This document shows, piece by piece, positions 1 to 8,375 of a DNA stretch of 52,575 nt. Source of the stretch: Cyanobacteria bacterium FACHB-471. GTDB taxonomy: Bacteria; Cyanobacteriota; Cyanobacteriia; Elainellales; Elainellaceae. A model generated the notes under the pieces. It was not told the DNA's origin, searched no databases, and saw nothing but the letters and a program-made list of their open reading frames with translations. The stretch covers positions 1 through 52,575 of the forward strand of contig JACJOC010000051.1 in the NCBI GenBank assembly GCA_014695345.1, written 5' to 3'. Made by a program: the position numbers and the translations under genes. Position 1 is the stretch's first letter. Every line of letters starts with the position of its first letter.

Positions 1-83
1 CAGGCGACACAGATGTGATTTTGCTTGCCTCTCTTCTTTCCATTCTTACGGATGTGAGTGGAACCGCATTCAGGACATTGCAT
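1..83 (-). CDS. IS1-family transposase, N-terminal fragment cut by window edge
   Basis: Reading leftward from an ATG at 81-83, the 27 visible codons give MQCPECGSTHIRKNGKK followed by RGKQNHICVA. The CPxCGS...C spacing is the N-terminal zinc-finger (InsA-like) start of cyanobacterial IS1-type transposases. The reading frame runs off the left edge, so catalytic residues, element length and terminal repeats cannot be judged. Identity rests on the very characteristic N-terminus only. Confidence 0.8.
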   Translation of the reverse strand, partial: MQCPECGSTHIRKNGKKRGKQNHICVA

Positions 84-131
84 TGAAACTTCCCCTAATT
101 CATACCTCCATTCTGCAACGCCCAAATTCCT

Positions 132-159
132 GTAGGGGTCGTTCGCGAACGACCCCTAC
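132..159. repeat. Perfect 28-base palindrome (dispersed intergenic repeat)
   Basis: The 28 bases are their own reverse complement, with half-site GTAGGGGTCGTTCG. The palindrome lies between the IS1-type transposase and the repeat-protein gene. Related palindromes with GTAGGG...CCCTAC ends recur in other intergenic spaces of the window (for example 21401-21427, 30011-30040, 46441-46468). As RNA it would form a strong hairpin and could end transcription of the leftward gene that stops at 212. Confidence 0.8.
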
Positions 160-211
160 GTTATGGCTTACCCATAAGTTATTCTGCTGCTGTAGCTACA
201 GTTGTACAATC

Positions 212-2446
212 CTAACTCCGTAGCACACACTGAATAGATTGCATGACCTGTTCTCGCAAACGAGCTTCCTGAAGTCGATTGACAACCTGACGCGCCCGAT
301 CGCCCTGACCCAGTTGAGCATATTGCAACGCGATCGCTTCTAACAAGCTACCCCGATCGTTGGTTCTATCGATAACCGTTAAGCCATCTGTTCCAAAACG
401 ATCGACTTCTGATTCTTCACCGGGAATGGTTTGAGCAACTTGGAATGCTCGATCAAGAATGGGGAGGGCTGCATCAACCTGCTGCAAATCGCTATAGCGT
501 TGAGCGATCGCCAGCAACAGTTGAGTTTTACCGTTTGCCTGAGTGAGTTGATCGACGACAGGTAGTGCTAAGTCAAAGCGGTCTTGCTGCAATAGAGCTG
601 TTGCACTCGTTTGTAAGCGCGACTGACGCACTTCTGACTCGGCAGTGGCTTGCGCGAGTTGTAAAGCCCCTACATATTGCTTCGCGTCCATGAATACAGA
701 AAAGGGCTGATCAACAGGACCACCAAACGTCGGATTAGTGATGGACTGATCCAATTGGCTGACCTGTTGTAAGAGTGGGCGCATCAGGTCGGTTTGCCCA
801 GTTTGAGAATACACAACTGCAATGGCAGTGAGGGCGCTGGGCTTAACCAAAGGACCTTGCGTTAAATCTTCCGGAAATTGGCGCTGATAGGTTGTGGTGA
901 GAGAGTCTACACTTTGCAAGGTCTGCTGTAGCAAATCATTTGCCCAACTGGTTTCGCCTGCCTGATGTGCTTTGAGGGCAATCGCGGTTAATAGTCGAAC
1001 CCGCAAAACAGGGCGATTGGCAAGGGGAAGTTGTTGTGCCCATTCAGCCGCCTCAATGTGTTGACCACTAGCAGCATAGGCGCTTGCAATTTCGACCATT
1101 TGCTGATCTTGAGGACCGTAGTCGATTGCAGCAATGCGGCTCCATTCTTTGCCAATCCACTCAAACTGCTGGGTAGCGATCGCCACTTGAAACAGATCTC
1201 CTAAGTAAAGGCGTTGTTCCCAGGCGTCAGGAAACGTTTCAACATAGCTCAGCTGTTCGGACAGCCACGATTCAACGACGTCGTTCTGCCCTGCTTGGCT
1301 AAAAGCAAGTATCACGGATTTGGTTACCTCTTGCCGCAATGACGTTAAAGATGTTTGCGCCAGTTGCAAGGCTTCGTCGCGTTGTCCTAATTGCAGATAG
1401 GTTTCGACTAAATTTCTAAGTGTGAATTCTGGATTGGGCAAACTAACTGACGGTTCTGCCAGTTGTCTTGCCTGACTTATCCATTGCTCAGCTTTAGCAG
1501 GCTGATTGGTGTTGTGATAAGCGATCGCCAGTTTCTCAAATGCCCGAATTCGGTGAGTGATCGCAGAAATGGATTCCGCTAATGCTTCTGCCTGGGGCAA
1601 GTCGCCAGCGGCAATGTATCCTTCAACAATTCCCTGTAAGGCGAATGACTGAATCTCAGATTGAGCGGGCAAGCGGTCGGCAATTTGGCGGGCAGTTGTG
1701 AAGTCGCCAATCTGGGCGTAGGTGGTTGCCATCCGTTGAATGATGACTAACTTAAGCGGCTCAGATGTATTTGGTGGAATCTGCTGAACGGCTTGCTCTA
1801 CCTGCGTGAGAACGGTCTGTGCGGATGTGGTGTCGTCTATCAGTGCGTATGACTCTGCAACATCAATCAAGGCATTTGCGGTAAACACTTCGCCCCGAAT
1901 GAATCTGGCTGCCTGACGAGCTTGCTCTAGCACCTGCACCGATTGCTGAGTTTGGCTGGGTTCTAAAGCGGCGTAGTGACGGGCGATCGCTGCCAACGAT
2001 CGAGTTTTGATGAAGCTGTGGGATGTCGTGATGCGATTTGCGATTTGCAAAAACTGTCCCAGGAGGGTTTGAAGCTGAGCCGATTGGTCTTGCTGATCAA
2101 TGTTTTGTGTTAATCGCTGCCATCTTGTAGTTGGATAGCCTTCACTATTATCTAACAACCACCGCTGTAACAAATCTGCTTGAAGGCGCGTGTCTCGTAG
2201 CTGAATGGTGATCGCCAACGCTTCTTGTAATGATTGCAGTGCTTCCGCTTGCTTAGATTGCTCAAGGGCAGAACGTGCCTGCTCCTCTACCATTCCTAAT
2301 TGATTTTGTAGGGATACGTCTGGATTACAGACTGCCGCAACCGTTGGGGTTTGAGCCATTGCAGAATAAGCGGAATTGATGGCGTTTTCTAATGGAGCGA
2401 TCGCCAACACACTCAACAAAAGAGCCGATTGAACAGAACGAATCAT
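212..2446 (-). CDS. Secreted TPR-like helical repeat protein
   Basis: The 744-residue product starts with a probable signal peptide: hydrophobic residues 8-20 and a possible cleavage after AMA near residue 31. The rest is a long series of helical hairpins with TPR-like patterns, such as IAxxYxxxGxxxxAxxxxxQ, repeated from about residue 50 to 735. The proteins of this type are protein-interaction scaffolds; no enzyme motif is visible. It is probably exported to the periplasm or cell surface. It stands alone, transcribed leftward, with a palindrome (132-159) just beyond its stop. The exact family is not recognised. Confidence is high that it is a gene and moderate for the repeat class. Confidence 0.8.
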   Translation of the reverse strand: MIRSVQSALLLSVLAIAPLENAINSAYSAMAQTPTVAAVCNPDVSLQNQLGMVEEQARSALEQSKQAEALQSLQEALAITIQLRDTRLQADLLQRWLLDNSEGYPTTRWQRLTQNIDQQDQSAQLQTLLGQFLQIANRITTSHSFIKTRSLAAIARHYAALEPSQTQQSVQVLEQARQAARFIRGEVFTANALIDVAESYALIDDTTSAQTVLTQVEQAVQQIPPNTSEPLKLVIIQRMATTYAQIGDFTTARQIADRLPAQSEIQSFALQGIVEGYIAAGDLPQAEALAESISAITHRIRAFEKLAIAYHNTNQPAKAEQWISQARQLAEPSVSLPNPEFTLRNLVETYLQLGQRDEALQLAQTSLTSLRQEVTKSVILAFSQAGQNDVVESWLSEQLSYVETFPDAWEQRLYLGDLFQVAIATQQFEWIGKEWSRIAAIDYGPQDQQMVEIASAYAASGQHIEAAEWAQQLPLANRPVLRVRLLTAIALKAHQAGETSWANDLLQQTLQSVDSLTTTYQRQFPEDLTQGPLVKPSALTAIAVVYSQTGQTDLMRPLLQQVSQLDQSITNPTFGGPVDQPFSVFMDAKQYVGALQLAQATAESEVRQSRLQTSATALLQQDRFDLALPVVDQLTQANGKTQLLLAIAQRYSDLQQVDAALPILDRAFQVAQTIPGEESEVDRFGTDGLTVIDRTNDRGSLLEAIALQYAQLGQGDRARQVVNRLQEARLREQVMQSIQCVLRS

Positions 2447-2729
2447 ATGACAGGTGTTGTTGTGGACGTTTCATTACCTAATGAGGACAACCTCACCAGA
2501 CAATGAAATACAGGTTGAAGATGGCAATCCCGCTTGACCAGGATTGGGTTTTTCTACATTAATCAACTGAAGTGAATCAATTGAATGAGGAAGAGACACT
2601 TCATGAACTGGATTTTTAACTACTGAAGCACCTCAAAAAATTGATTGGGGGTGCCTTGAGTCGAAAGATGTTGAAGCTTGAAACTTAGTTTAGGATCAAC
2701 ATTATTCTGCATGTCGAACCGCAACTCAA

Positions 2730-3653
2730 ATGATAGCAAGTACTGTTCCTGAATGGCTGAGAGGGCTGTGGAGGCGGCTGTCGATCGAAACTCCAGATGG
2801 GCAGCGTGACACTCAAACCCAAGTCTTTTACCTGCAAACCTCCTCTTGCTTTGCCGATCTCCGGCTTCCCTTCGATCGCCCTGACCTGAAGCAGGCAAGT
2901 TTCTCATCCTTTACACAAGCCGAGATTGTTGCTTTATCCAGGCAGCAGGGATTTGCAGGTATCACTCAGTTTGAGCAGGGGCAGTGTCAGTGGGTGAGAT
3001 ACATCGATTACCACCCCCCACAATCCGTTCGAGATATTGGCTTGCTCTACTGGCAAAACAATATCTTGATTGAGGAGGGCGTGGATCAGGTGTATCGAGA
3101 GGAATGGCACAAGGTTGACAATGGAGATGGAGACTTTACGGCACTTGTATTAGCACCAGACGATACTTTTGGCTCGTTTTTGGACTGGCAAGCTGGGTTA
3201 GTCATCGCCGGAGATTATTTCATCTACAGCCACAACCGTTCGGTTGCCCTGCCCGATGCCGAGACTTTAAGTGATTGTCTAATGACTTCAACCACCCTCC
3301 AGGAACAGCAGGATTATCTGGGTTGCGAAATCTCGTTAGGCTTATGTCGATCGGGTCGAGTTCCCTGGGAAATTCAGCGATCGACGATTCCTTGGCGCGA
3401 AGGCACTGCCCTTTGGTCAACCTCGGAGTTGACGATCGATTGGGAGCATAAACGGATTTTGCAAACCAGTCCTCAAGGTGAGGGTTGCAGAGTTCGAGAA
3501 TGGCAGATTCGAGAATGGGGCACGGTAGAGCGTTTACCGTTTAAGCAGATTCTATTGGTACTTATAGGGGAATCAACTGATAGAGCGCACTCTTCATCAA
3601 TGTCCAAGCCACCAACAGTTTTTGGAGGACTGCAGCGCTCGCAGCGTCATTGA
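2730..3653 (+). CDS. HRI1-like (lipocalin-like barrel) protein
   Basis: The product has 307 residues and no signal peptide or membrane segment. The N-terminal pattern (W..R.SIETPDG...TQVFYLQTSS.FADLRLPFDRP) followed by QGFAGIT, a W-x-R-x-IDYHPP block and a GLLYW...LIEEG block resembles bacterial members of the HRI1 family, whose yeast member is a two-barrel protein of uncertain function. No catalytic motif can be named. The last 25 or so residues (after LVLIGEST) look low in complexity and may be an unrelated tail. The start at 2730 lacks a clear ribosome site. The family assignment is from memory of the sequence pattern and should be treated as moderate. Confidence 0.6.
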   Translation: MIASTVPEWLRGLWRRLSIETPDGQRDTQTQVFYLQTSSCFADLRLPFDRPDLKQASFSSFTQAEIVALSRQQGFAGITQFEQGQCQWVRYIDYHPPQSVRDIGLLYWQNNILIEEGVDQVYREEWHKVDNGDGDFTALVLAPDDTFGSFLDWQAGLVIAGDYFIYSHNRSVALPDAETLSDCLMTSTTLQEQQDYLGCEISLGLCRSGRVPWEIQRSTIPWREGTALWSTSELTIDWEHKRILQTSPQGEGCRVREWQIREWGTVERLPFKQILLVLIGESTDRAHSSSMSKPPTVFGGLQRSQRH

Positions 3654-3762
3654 ATTGAAAATTTTGGCTGTAATAATGTCAATTTTGAAAACGATCCTTT
3701 CTCCGATCGCGATCGTTAGCATCTGCTTGAAGTGGGGTATAGATACTTCTACCCACATCCCG

Positions 3763-3972
3763 TTAAGTAACAATGACTGAAATGATAATGGCAGCTGTTG
3801 CTATGATCAGTGCTGCCACAACTACCCCAGCAGCAATATTCCCCTGTCGAATTTCCGCTTGATAGTTAATTGGATCCACGGCATCAAACAATCGGATAGC
3901 TACATACAATAGAAGTACTCCGATCAAAGCCCATCCAACTGTTGCAGCGACTCTTTCTACTGTTATCAACAT
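3763..3972 (-). CDS. DUF350 family small membrane protein
   Basis: I choose the ATG at 3972, giving 69 residues, because a GGAG stands 9 bases ahead of it; an upstream TTG at 3987 has no such site. The product has two membrane helices (about residues 9-28 and 46-67) separated by DPINYQAEIRQGNIAAG, the loop typical of DUF350 (YjfL-like) proteins. Longer DUF350 proteins carry this unit twice, so this is a single-unit form. It is transcribed away from the polyamine operon starting at 4116, with 143 bases between the two start codons. DUF350 genes repeatedly neighbour spermidine-synthase-like, DUF4178 and PspA-type envelope genes in bacteria, and that is the context here. Molecular function is unknown. 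Confidence 0.8.
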   Translation of the reverse strand: MLITVERVAATVGWALIGVLLLYVAIRLFDAVDPINYQAEIRQGNIAAGVVVAALIIATAAIIISVIVT

Positions 3973-4115
3973 GCAAAGTGTCTCCAATTTTTAAGAAATC
4001 AAACTTATCACGTTTGTATCTAAATAAGATAGACGAAGCAAGTTCTGAACTGCTTTTAATTGCCTCTATTATATTGAATAGCCTAAACCCATTCTTCACA
4101 CTCACTCCAATTTTC

Positions 4116-4697
4116 ATGACATCTTGGCAACCCAACGGGTCTAGCCAATCTGGTCTCTGGATCTGCTTGAGCGGAGTTGCGACAGTAGTGATGCTGGCCG
4201 CACTCGTCTGTAGTCCCCTTATTGAAACCAATCTGGCAACCCAAACCCTCACTATTGCACCCGAAGACTCCGCAGCACTCCAGCCCATCCAAATCCAACC
4301 TGCTGCAATTGGCGCACTTCGAATCAACATCACTGCTGCCCCTGCCCAAAATCGTTGGGTTTCCTACGAAGTGCAAGTTCGAGACGCTCAAGGTAATCTT
4401 GTCGCTAGTGCCATAAAGGATGCTGGGTCAGAATCTGGCTACGAAGATGGAGAATATTGGTCAGAAACAGATCTAAACGCCGGGTTAGACATCAAATCGA
4501 ATCAAGATGAAACTCTAACAATCAGCGTTCAAGTTCTTGACCATACCGACCCAATGGGACAAGACGTAGAAGAACCAGTATCATTTATAGTCTCCGTGAC
4601 CAATGGAGCCGTTGACAGTCGTTTCTTCTGGGCTGGTCTGTTTGGAACAGGCAGCTTGACCGCGCTGTCCTTGCGGCTCCGTAGTAAAGAAGTTTAA
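4116..4697 (+). CDS. Membrane-anchored beta-rich protein, first gene of the polyamine module
   Basis: I choose the ATG at 4116 (193 residues, MTSWQPNGSS) because longer in-frame starts run back into the divergent DUF350 gene. A membrane helix (about residues 14-33) is followed by about 130 residues of beta-strand-rich sequence containing acidic turns (DAGSESGYEDGEYWSETD, QDETLTISVQVLDHTD). A C-terminal hydrophobic segment (about 171-186) ends in LRLRSKEV. The middle domain probably faces the periplasm. I do not recognise a named family. The next gene follows after 18 bases on the same strand, so it probably belongs to the operon ending with speD and may be an envelope partner of the membrane-bound aminopropyltransferase. 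Confidence 0.75.
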   Translation: MTSWQPNGSSQSGLWICLSGVATVVMLAALVCSPLIETNLATQTLTIAPEDSAALQPIQIQPAAIGALRINITAAPAQNRWVSYEVQVRDAQGNLVASAIKDAGSESGYEDGEYWSETDLNAGLDIKSNQDETLTISVQVLDHTDPMGQDVEEPVSFIVSVTNGAVDSRFFWAGLFGTGSLTALSLRLRSKEV

Positions 4698-4715
4698 CCT
4701 CATCACCTCCAGATC

Positions 4716-4946
4716 ATGATTTACCCCGTTTTTGCGATCGCTGCCTGTCTTATTGCAGGAGTAACACTCTTCGCAGGCTGCACTCAAATCTCTGCCTTAA
4801 ATCTAAGGCAAGAAGAGCAGACAATGTACTGGTCCCGCTACAATACCAACCTATCAGGCTATTACTATAACCAGACTTGGGTACCTGCTCCCGATCGAGC
4901 CAGCTACGGGGAATTTGTTGGCGGTGGACCAGGAGACGGCAAATAA
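4716..4946 (+). CDS. Small lipoprotein of the polyamine module
   Basis: The 76-residue product has an N-terminal hydrophobic stretch ending in LFAGC, a lipobox that places the modified cysteine at about residue 22. The mature part is short, rich in Tyr, Asn and Gly (YNTNLSGYYYNQ, then EFVGGGPGDGK) and has no recognisable fold. It lies 18 bases after the preceding membrane protein gene and 15 bases before the aminopropyltransferase gene, so co-transcription is very likely. Actinobacterial clusters of this kind carry DUF4247 proteins at a similar place, but this one is much shorter and I do not claim homology. Confidence 0.75.
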   Translation: MIYPVFAIAACLIAGVTLFAGCTQISALNLRQEEQTMYWSRYNTNLSGYYYNQTWVPAPDRASYGEFVGGGPGDGK

Positions 4947-4961
4947 GGAATTTTCTGTTTC

Positions 4962-6521
4962 ATGCAACAGTTCAACCCTCTCCCCTTTACGCTCAAACGC
5001 CACCAGCAATATACCCTTCTCGCGGCCACAGCCGTCTCTTCTAGCTGTGGATTGGCGATCGAGCTACTACTGGGCACTTTAACCAGTTATTTAGTTGGAA
5101 ATCAAGCTCTCTCCTATGGAGTCGCCGTAGGCGGATTTTTAGCAGCAATGGGCATTGGCTCTTATCTCAGCCGATTCATTGTCCCCACTACGGCAAATCC
5201 ACATACAGAGCAAATGTCGCTTCTATCCACGTTTATCAAGATCGAACTCTGGATAGCTCCTCTCAGTGCTTTACTTCCATTGGCTCTATTCACTCTGTTT
5301 GTAGTTAGTGGACCCGTCTGGATTGGGCTAACCCTCGTCACCTTAATCTTGGGAACGCTGGCAGGTCTCGAAGTTCCCGTCCTTACACGGCTACTCGAAC
5401 AACAAACGGGAGTTCGAGATGCCCTTTCTGGGGTCTTGGCACTAGATTACCTTGGCGCACTCGCAGGCTCATTACTGCTGCCGGTCATTTTGCTGCCAAC
5501 CATTGGGCTATTCCCCTCGGCTGCCGTTGTCGGTATATTTCCAGCGGCAATGGTTGTAATTCTCAGCTACAATTTTCCATCCTTACGTCAATGGAAGCGA
5601 TGGGGGATTGCTCTGTGCCTTGGTCTTTGCACCTTCGCTCCATTCACGGTAGCCGTAAGCAATCGACTAGAGAACAACCTCTACAGGGCTCCAATCATCA
5701 GCCGCATTCAAACTCAATACCAGCGCATTGTATTAACTCGTCAAGCAAAAGACTTAAGACTTTATTTAGACGGTGACCTACAGTTTTCCAGTCTCGACGA
5801 ATACAGATATCACGAAGCACTAGTTCATCCAGCTATAAGTGCCAACAACAACCGTGAACAGGTACTGCTGATGGGTGCAGGAGATGGGCTAGCCCTGCGC
5901 GAAGTCTTGAAGTGGAAAGAGGTGAAACGAGTCGTTCTGATCGACCTAGACCCTGCCATAGTCAAACTCGCACAGCAGCATCCTTTTCTAGCCAACGCTA
6001 ACGTTAATGCTTTTCAAGACCCGCGCGTCGAGGTCAAACACGCTGATGCCTTTGTCACAGTTCCTAGTTTAACTGACACATTCGATGTTATCATTGCCGA
6101 CTTTCCAGATCCTGACCGCGACATTATTGCCAAACTATACGCGCAAGGCTTTTATCAGCGGTTACTGCCACGCTTGGCTCTAGATGGTATCTTCGTCACG
6201 CAAGCCTCTAGTCCCTTCTTTGCGCCCAAAGCCTTCGCTTGCATCGTCACAACTCTAGAGTCTGTTGGGCTATCGGTTCATCCCTACACTGTTGACGTGC
6301 CCAGCTTTGGACCCTGGGGATTTATATTAGCTGCGCGCACCCCCATTCAATCGGAAACCCTGAACCTACAGGTTCCTACAAAGTTTCTTACCCCTGCCCT
6401 GCTACAGCATCTGTTCGATCTACCAAAGGACATTGTGCTTGGGAACGTTAAGGTGAACCGCCTGGGAGATCCTGTATTAGTGCGATACCAAACGGACGCT
6501 CACTGGAAAACTTATTACTAA
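4962..6521 (+). CDS. Membrane-fused spermidine synthase (aminopropyltransferase)
   Basis: The 519 residues form two parts. Residues about 15-232 contain six or seven hydrophobic helices. Residues about 245-480 form a SpeE-like domain: the substrate block DGDLQFSSLDEYRYHE (270-285), the nucleotide-binding GAGDG (305-309), the acidic strand end LIDLDP (326-331) and ADFPDPD (379-385). The two aspartates of the last block match the catalytic pair of spermidine synthases (D-x-x-D-P). The family transfers an aminopropyl group from decarboxylated S-adenosylmethionine to an amine; the acceptor here is unknown. The donor would come from the decarboxylase encoded at 7122. Ordinary SpeE is about 280 residues and soluble, so the membrane half is the distinguishing feature and places the reaction at a membrane. 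Confidence 0.9.
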   Translation: MQQFNPLPFTLKRHQQYTLLAATAVSSSCGLAIELLLGTLTSYLVGNQALSYGVAVGGFLAAMGIGSYLSRFIVPTTANPHTEQMSLLSTFIKIELWIAPLSALLPLALFTLFVVSGPVWIGLTLVTLILGTLAGLEVPVLTRLLEQQTGVRDALSGVLALDYLGALAGSLLLPVILLPTIGLFPSAAVVGIFPAAMVVILSYNFPSLRQWKRWGIALCLGLCTFAPFTVAVSNRLENNLYRAPIISRIQTQYQRIVLTRQAKDLRLYLDGDLQFSSLDEYRYHEALVHPAISANNNREQVLLMGAGDGLALREVLKWKEVKRVVLIDLDPAIVKLAQQHPFLANANVNAFQDPRVEVKHADAFVTVPSLTDTFDVIIADFPDPDRDIIAKLYAQGFYQRLLPRLALDGIFVTQASSPFFAPKAFACIVTTLESVGLSVHPYTVDVPSFGPWGFILAARTPIQSETLNLQVPTKFLTPALLQHLFDLPKDIVLGNVKVNRLGDPVLVRYQTDAHWKTYY

Positions 6522-6525
6522 TCCC

Positions 6526-7113
6526 ATGTTGACCTTTATCTGGATTAGCATCATTGCTATTGTTATCACTGCAACCCTAATTGTTGTGTACCGCTCCCAA
6601 CTCAGTCTTCCTGTAAAACGTCGCCGATCGCTGTCTGCTAATTTCCCTAATGTTCTCACCCTCAGAATTGGGGATATCGTCCAGTATCTAGACCAAGACT
6701 GGGTTGTAGAAGACAAACTCATCTATACAAGCCACAACTACAGATGGATTGAGTATTTACTGCAAGACAACGAAGAAATCCGTTGGCTCTCGATTGAAGA
6801 GGATGATCAGGTTAAAGTTGCCTGGTTAGAAAAAACTCAAGCACTCAATATTCTGGATTATCCCCCTGAGCAAATCCGTTTTGGCGAAATGACTTATTAT
6901 CTCGACGAACGCGGAACCGCTCAAATGCACCGAGAAGGTGCAACGCTGAATCAGGCAGAGCAGTGTCAATATTTTGACTATTCCAGTAACGGCAATCATA
7001 TCCTTTGTATTGAGAACTGGAGTGGAGACGTTGAAGTCTCTGTTGGACGAATGATTGACCCCAGGAGTTTGACTATCCTAGGAGGTGATGGACAACGGAT
7101 TTATGGGGTCTGA
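6526..7113 (+). CDS. DUF4178 domain protein with N-terminal membrane anchor
   Basis: The product has 195 residues. Residues about 3-22 are a single membrane helix followed by a basic stretch (RSQLSLPVKRRRS), so the rest probably stays in the cytoplasm. The remainder shows the DUF4178 pattern: LRIGDIVQYLDQDWVV, then RWIEYLLQDNEEIRWLSIEED, then a second beta-rich half with FGEMTYYLDERG and a YFDYSSNGNHILCIENW block. The domain's function is not established. It starts 4 bases after the aminopropyltransferase stop and ends 8 bases before the decarboxylase start, so the three are surely co-transcribed and their translation is probably coupled. Confidence 0.85.
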   Translation: MLTFIWISIIAIVITATLIVVYRSQLSLPVKRRRSLSANFPNVLTLRIGDIVQYLDQDWVVEDKLIYTSHNYRWIEYLLQDNEEIRWLSIEEDDQVKVAWLEKTQALNILDYPPEQIRFGEMTYYLDERGTAQMHREGATLNQAEQCQYFDYSSNGNHILCIENWSGDVEVSVGRMIDPRSLTILGGDGQRIYGV

Positions 7114-7121
7114 CTTCCATC

Positions 7122-7496
7122 ATGATGCAATCTCTTCTCCTCACCTCTCACCACTTTGCCGCTATTCTTCCAGTCATCCAAACGGTCTACAGCTGGACAG
7201 AATCAGAGTTTGTTAACCTGCTTAGAACAGCCGTTCAGGAAGCAGAACTCACCATTGTCGGTGAAACCTCCTTCACCTTCACCCCTCATGGGGTCTCTGC
7301 TGCCGTCCTGCTGGCAGAATCCCACGTTGCACTACATTTCTGGCCTGAACACGGCAAAATTACGATCGATATCCACATCTGTGACTATAACCAGTCTAAT
7401 CACTCAAAAGCAGAGCACTTGGCAGATCTACTTACCCAGGCACTTTCTGGAACATCAAATTCATCTGCTTGGAAACGGTTTACTGCTCAAGGTTAA
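7122..7496 (+). CDS. speD: S-adenosylmethionine decarboxylase, pyruvoyl type
   Basis: The 124-residue product has the short prokaryotic (class 1B) SpeD architecture. The self-cleavage and active-site block ESHVALHFWPEHGKI begins at residue 66. By alignment with the Thermotoga enzyme, cleavage would fall between Glu66 and Ser67, which becomes the pyruvoyl group, with His72 and Cys87 as the processing and catalytic residues; all are present. It makes decarboxylated S-adenosylmethionine, the aminopropyl donor for the synthase encoded three genes upstream. It is the last gene of the module. Two ATG codons sit side by side at 7122 and 7125 and either could be used. Confidence 0.9.
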   Translation: MMQSLLLTSHHFAAILPVIQTVYSWTESEFVNLLRTAVQEAELTIVGETSFTFTPHGVSAAVLLAESHVALHFWPEHGKITIDIHICDYNQSNHSKAEHLADLLTQALSGTSNSSAWKRFTAQG

Positions 7497-7984
7497 GTCA
7501 TCGAAACAACCCTCACTTTAGACAGCAGGTTGAAGAATTTAAGTTGAGCTGGAGAAAGGAGAACTGGGGAAGCTGGATCTTCTATTACGTGAGAGGAAGT
7601 GGGATGAGTGAATTGAGCTGTAGGTGGCTTGCCCACGATCGAACCCAGCAGGATCAGCCTGGGAAAGACTGCAATACCATCATCTTGAATCTGTTGAGTT
7701 GCTCGTGTGGATTTTTGAAGCAATCTTCGGAATTATACCCTTGCTGGGACGCAATAGCGCGATCGATCGCTTTCCCATGCCATCCTACCGAGATCCCCTA
7801 CATCCCTGGTTGTCGCTCGTTTTCGTCGTCGCAGTGATGCAGAAACTCAGTTGAGAGCCTTGCAACGTCTGATACCAGCAGCTACCTTTTGTATTGTGTT
7901 CGATGCAGGACAACATTCTGACCAGCCTAAAACCGAGGGAGAAGATAGCTAAGGGCGATCGCATACTGATTTCATTACACCTAG
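7497..7984. other. Gene-poor stretch with no supportable ORF
   Basis: Overlapping short frames occur on both strands but none has family-like sequence, a ribosome site or a sensible start. One plus frame (about 7800-7952) reads VVARFRRRSDAETQLRALQRL then PAATFCIVFDAGQHSDQ before a stop; it looks protein-like and may be a remnant of a decayed gene that I cannot identify. Confidence 0.4.
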
Positions 7985-8375
7985 ATGCAACAGCAGCGAG
8001 ATACCAAGGCAGCGAGACGGTTTTTCCGCAAGTTTCTCAAGCAGCAAGGCTTTGTGCATCGGGTGATTGTAATGGACAAATTGAAGAGCTACAAAGCCGT
8101 CCAAAACCTGATACTTAAGAGCGTGGAGCATCAACAGCGCAAGTGATTAAACAACTCGTGCAGAGAACTCACATCAACGAACTCAAGTACGAGAGCGGCA
8201 GATGCGGAAGTTCAAATCACCCAGACAAGCACAACGATTTCTCGCGGCGTTTGGACCGATTCGAGACCACTTCTATCCGAAACAACATCAACTGGCTGCT
8301 CAACGCTACCGTGAACAGATGTGCCAGCGAATTGAAGATTGGCAAGAGATTGTTGGGTTAAAGCTTACCGCATAA
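7985..8375 (+). pseudogene. IS6-family transposase remnant (C-terminal part, frameshifted)
   Basis: Three blocks in order match the C-terminal part of IS6/IS26/IS240-type DDE transposases. The first (from 7985) reads RDTKAARRFFRKFLKQQGF and then VHRVIVMDKLKSYKAVQN, with the expected catalytic-region aspartate in MDKL. It is interrupted by a TGA at 8144-8146. After a one-base frame change near 8155 the text continues RAENSHQRTQVRERQMRKFK, then SPRQAQRFLAAFGPIRDHFY, ending at a TAA at 8373-8375. The N-terminal half and the terminal inverted repeats were not found. It is non-functional and marks an old insertion downstream of the polyamine operon. Confidence 0.85.

Noticed and set aside
2620-2907. 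95-residue minus-strand ORF
   Set aside because: It lies antisense to the start of the HRI1-like gene and has low-complexity, shadow-like text.
7469-7723. Overlapping ORFs on both strands after speD
   Set aside because: The plus frame overlaps the 3' end of speD in another frame, and neither strand shows a start signal or recognisable sequence.
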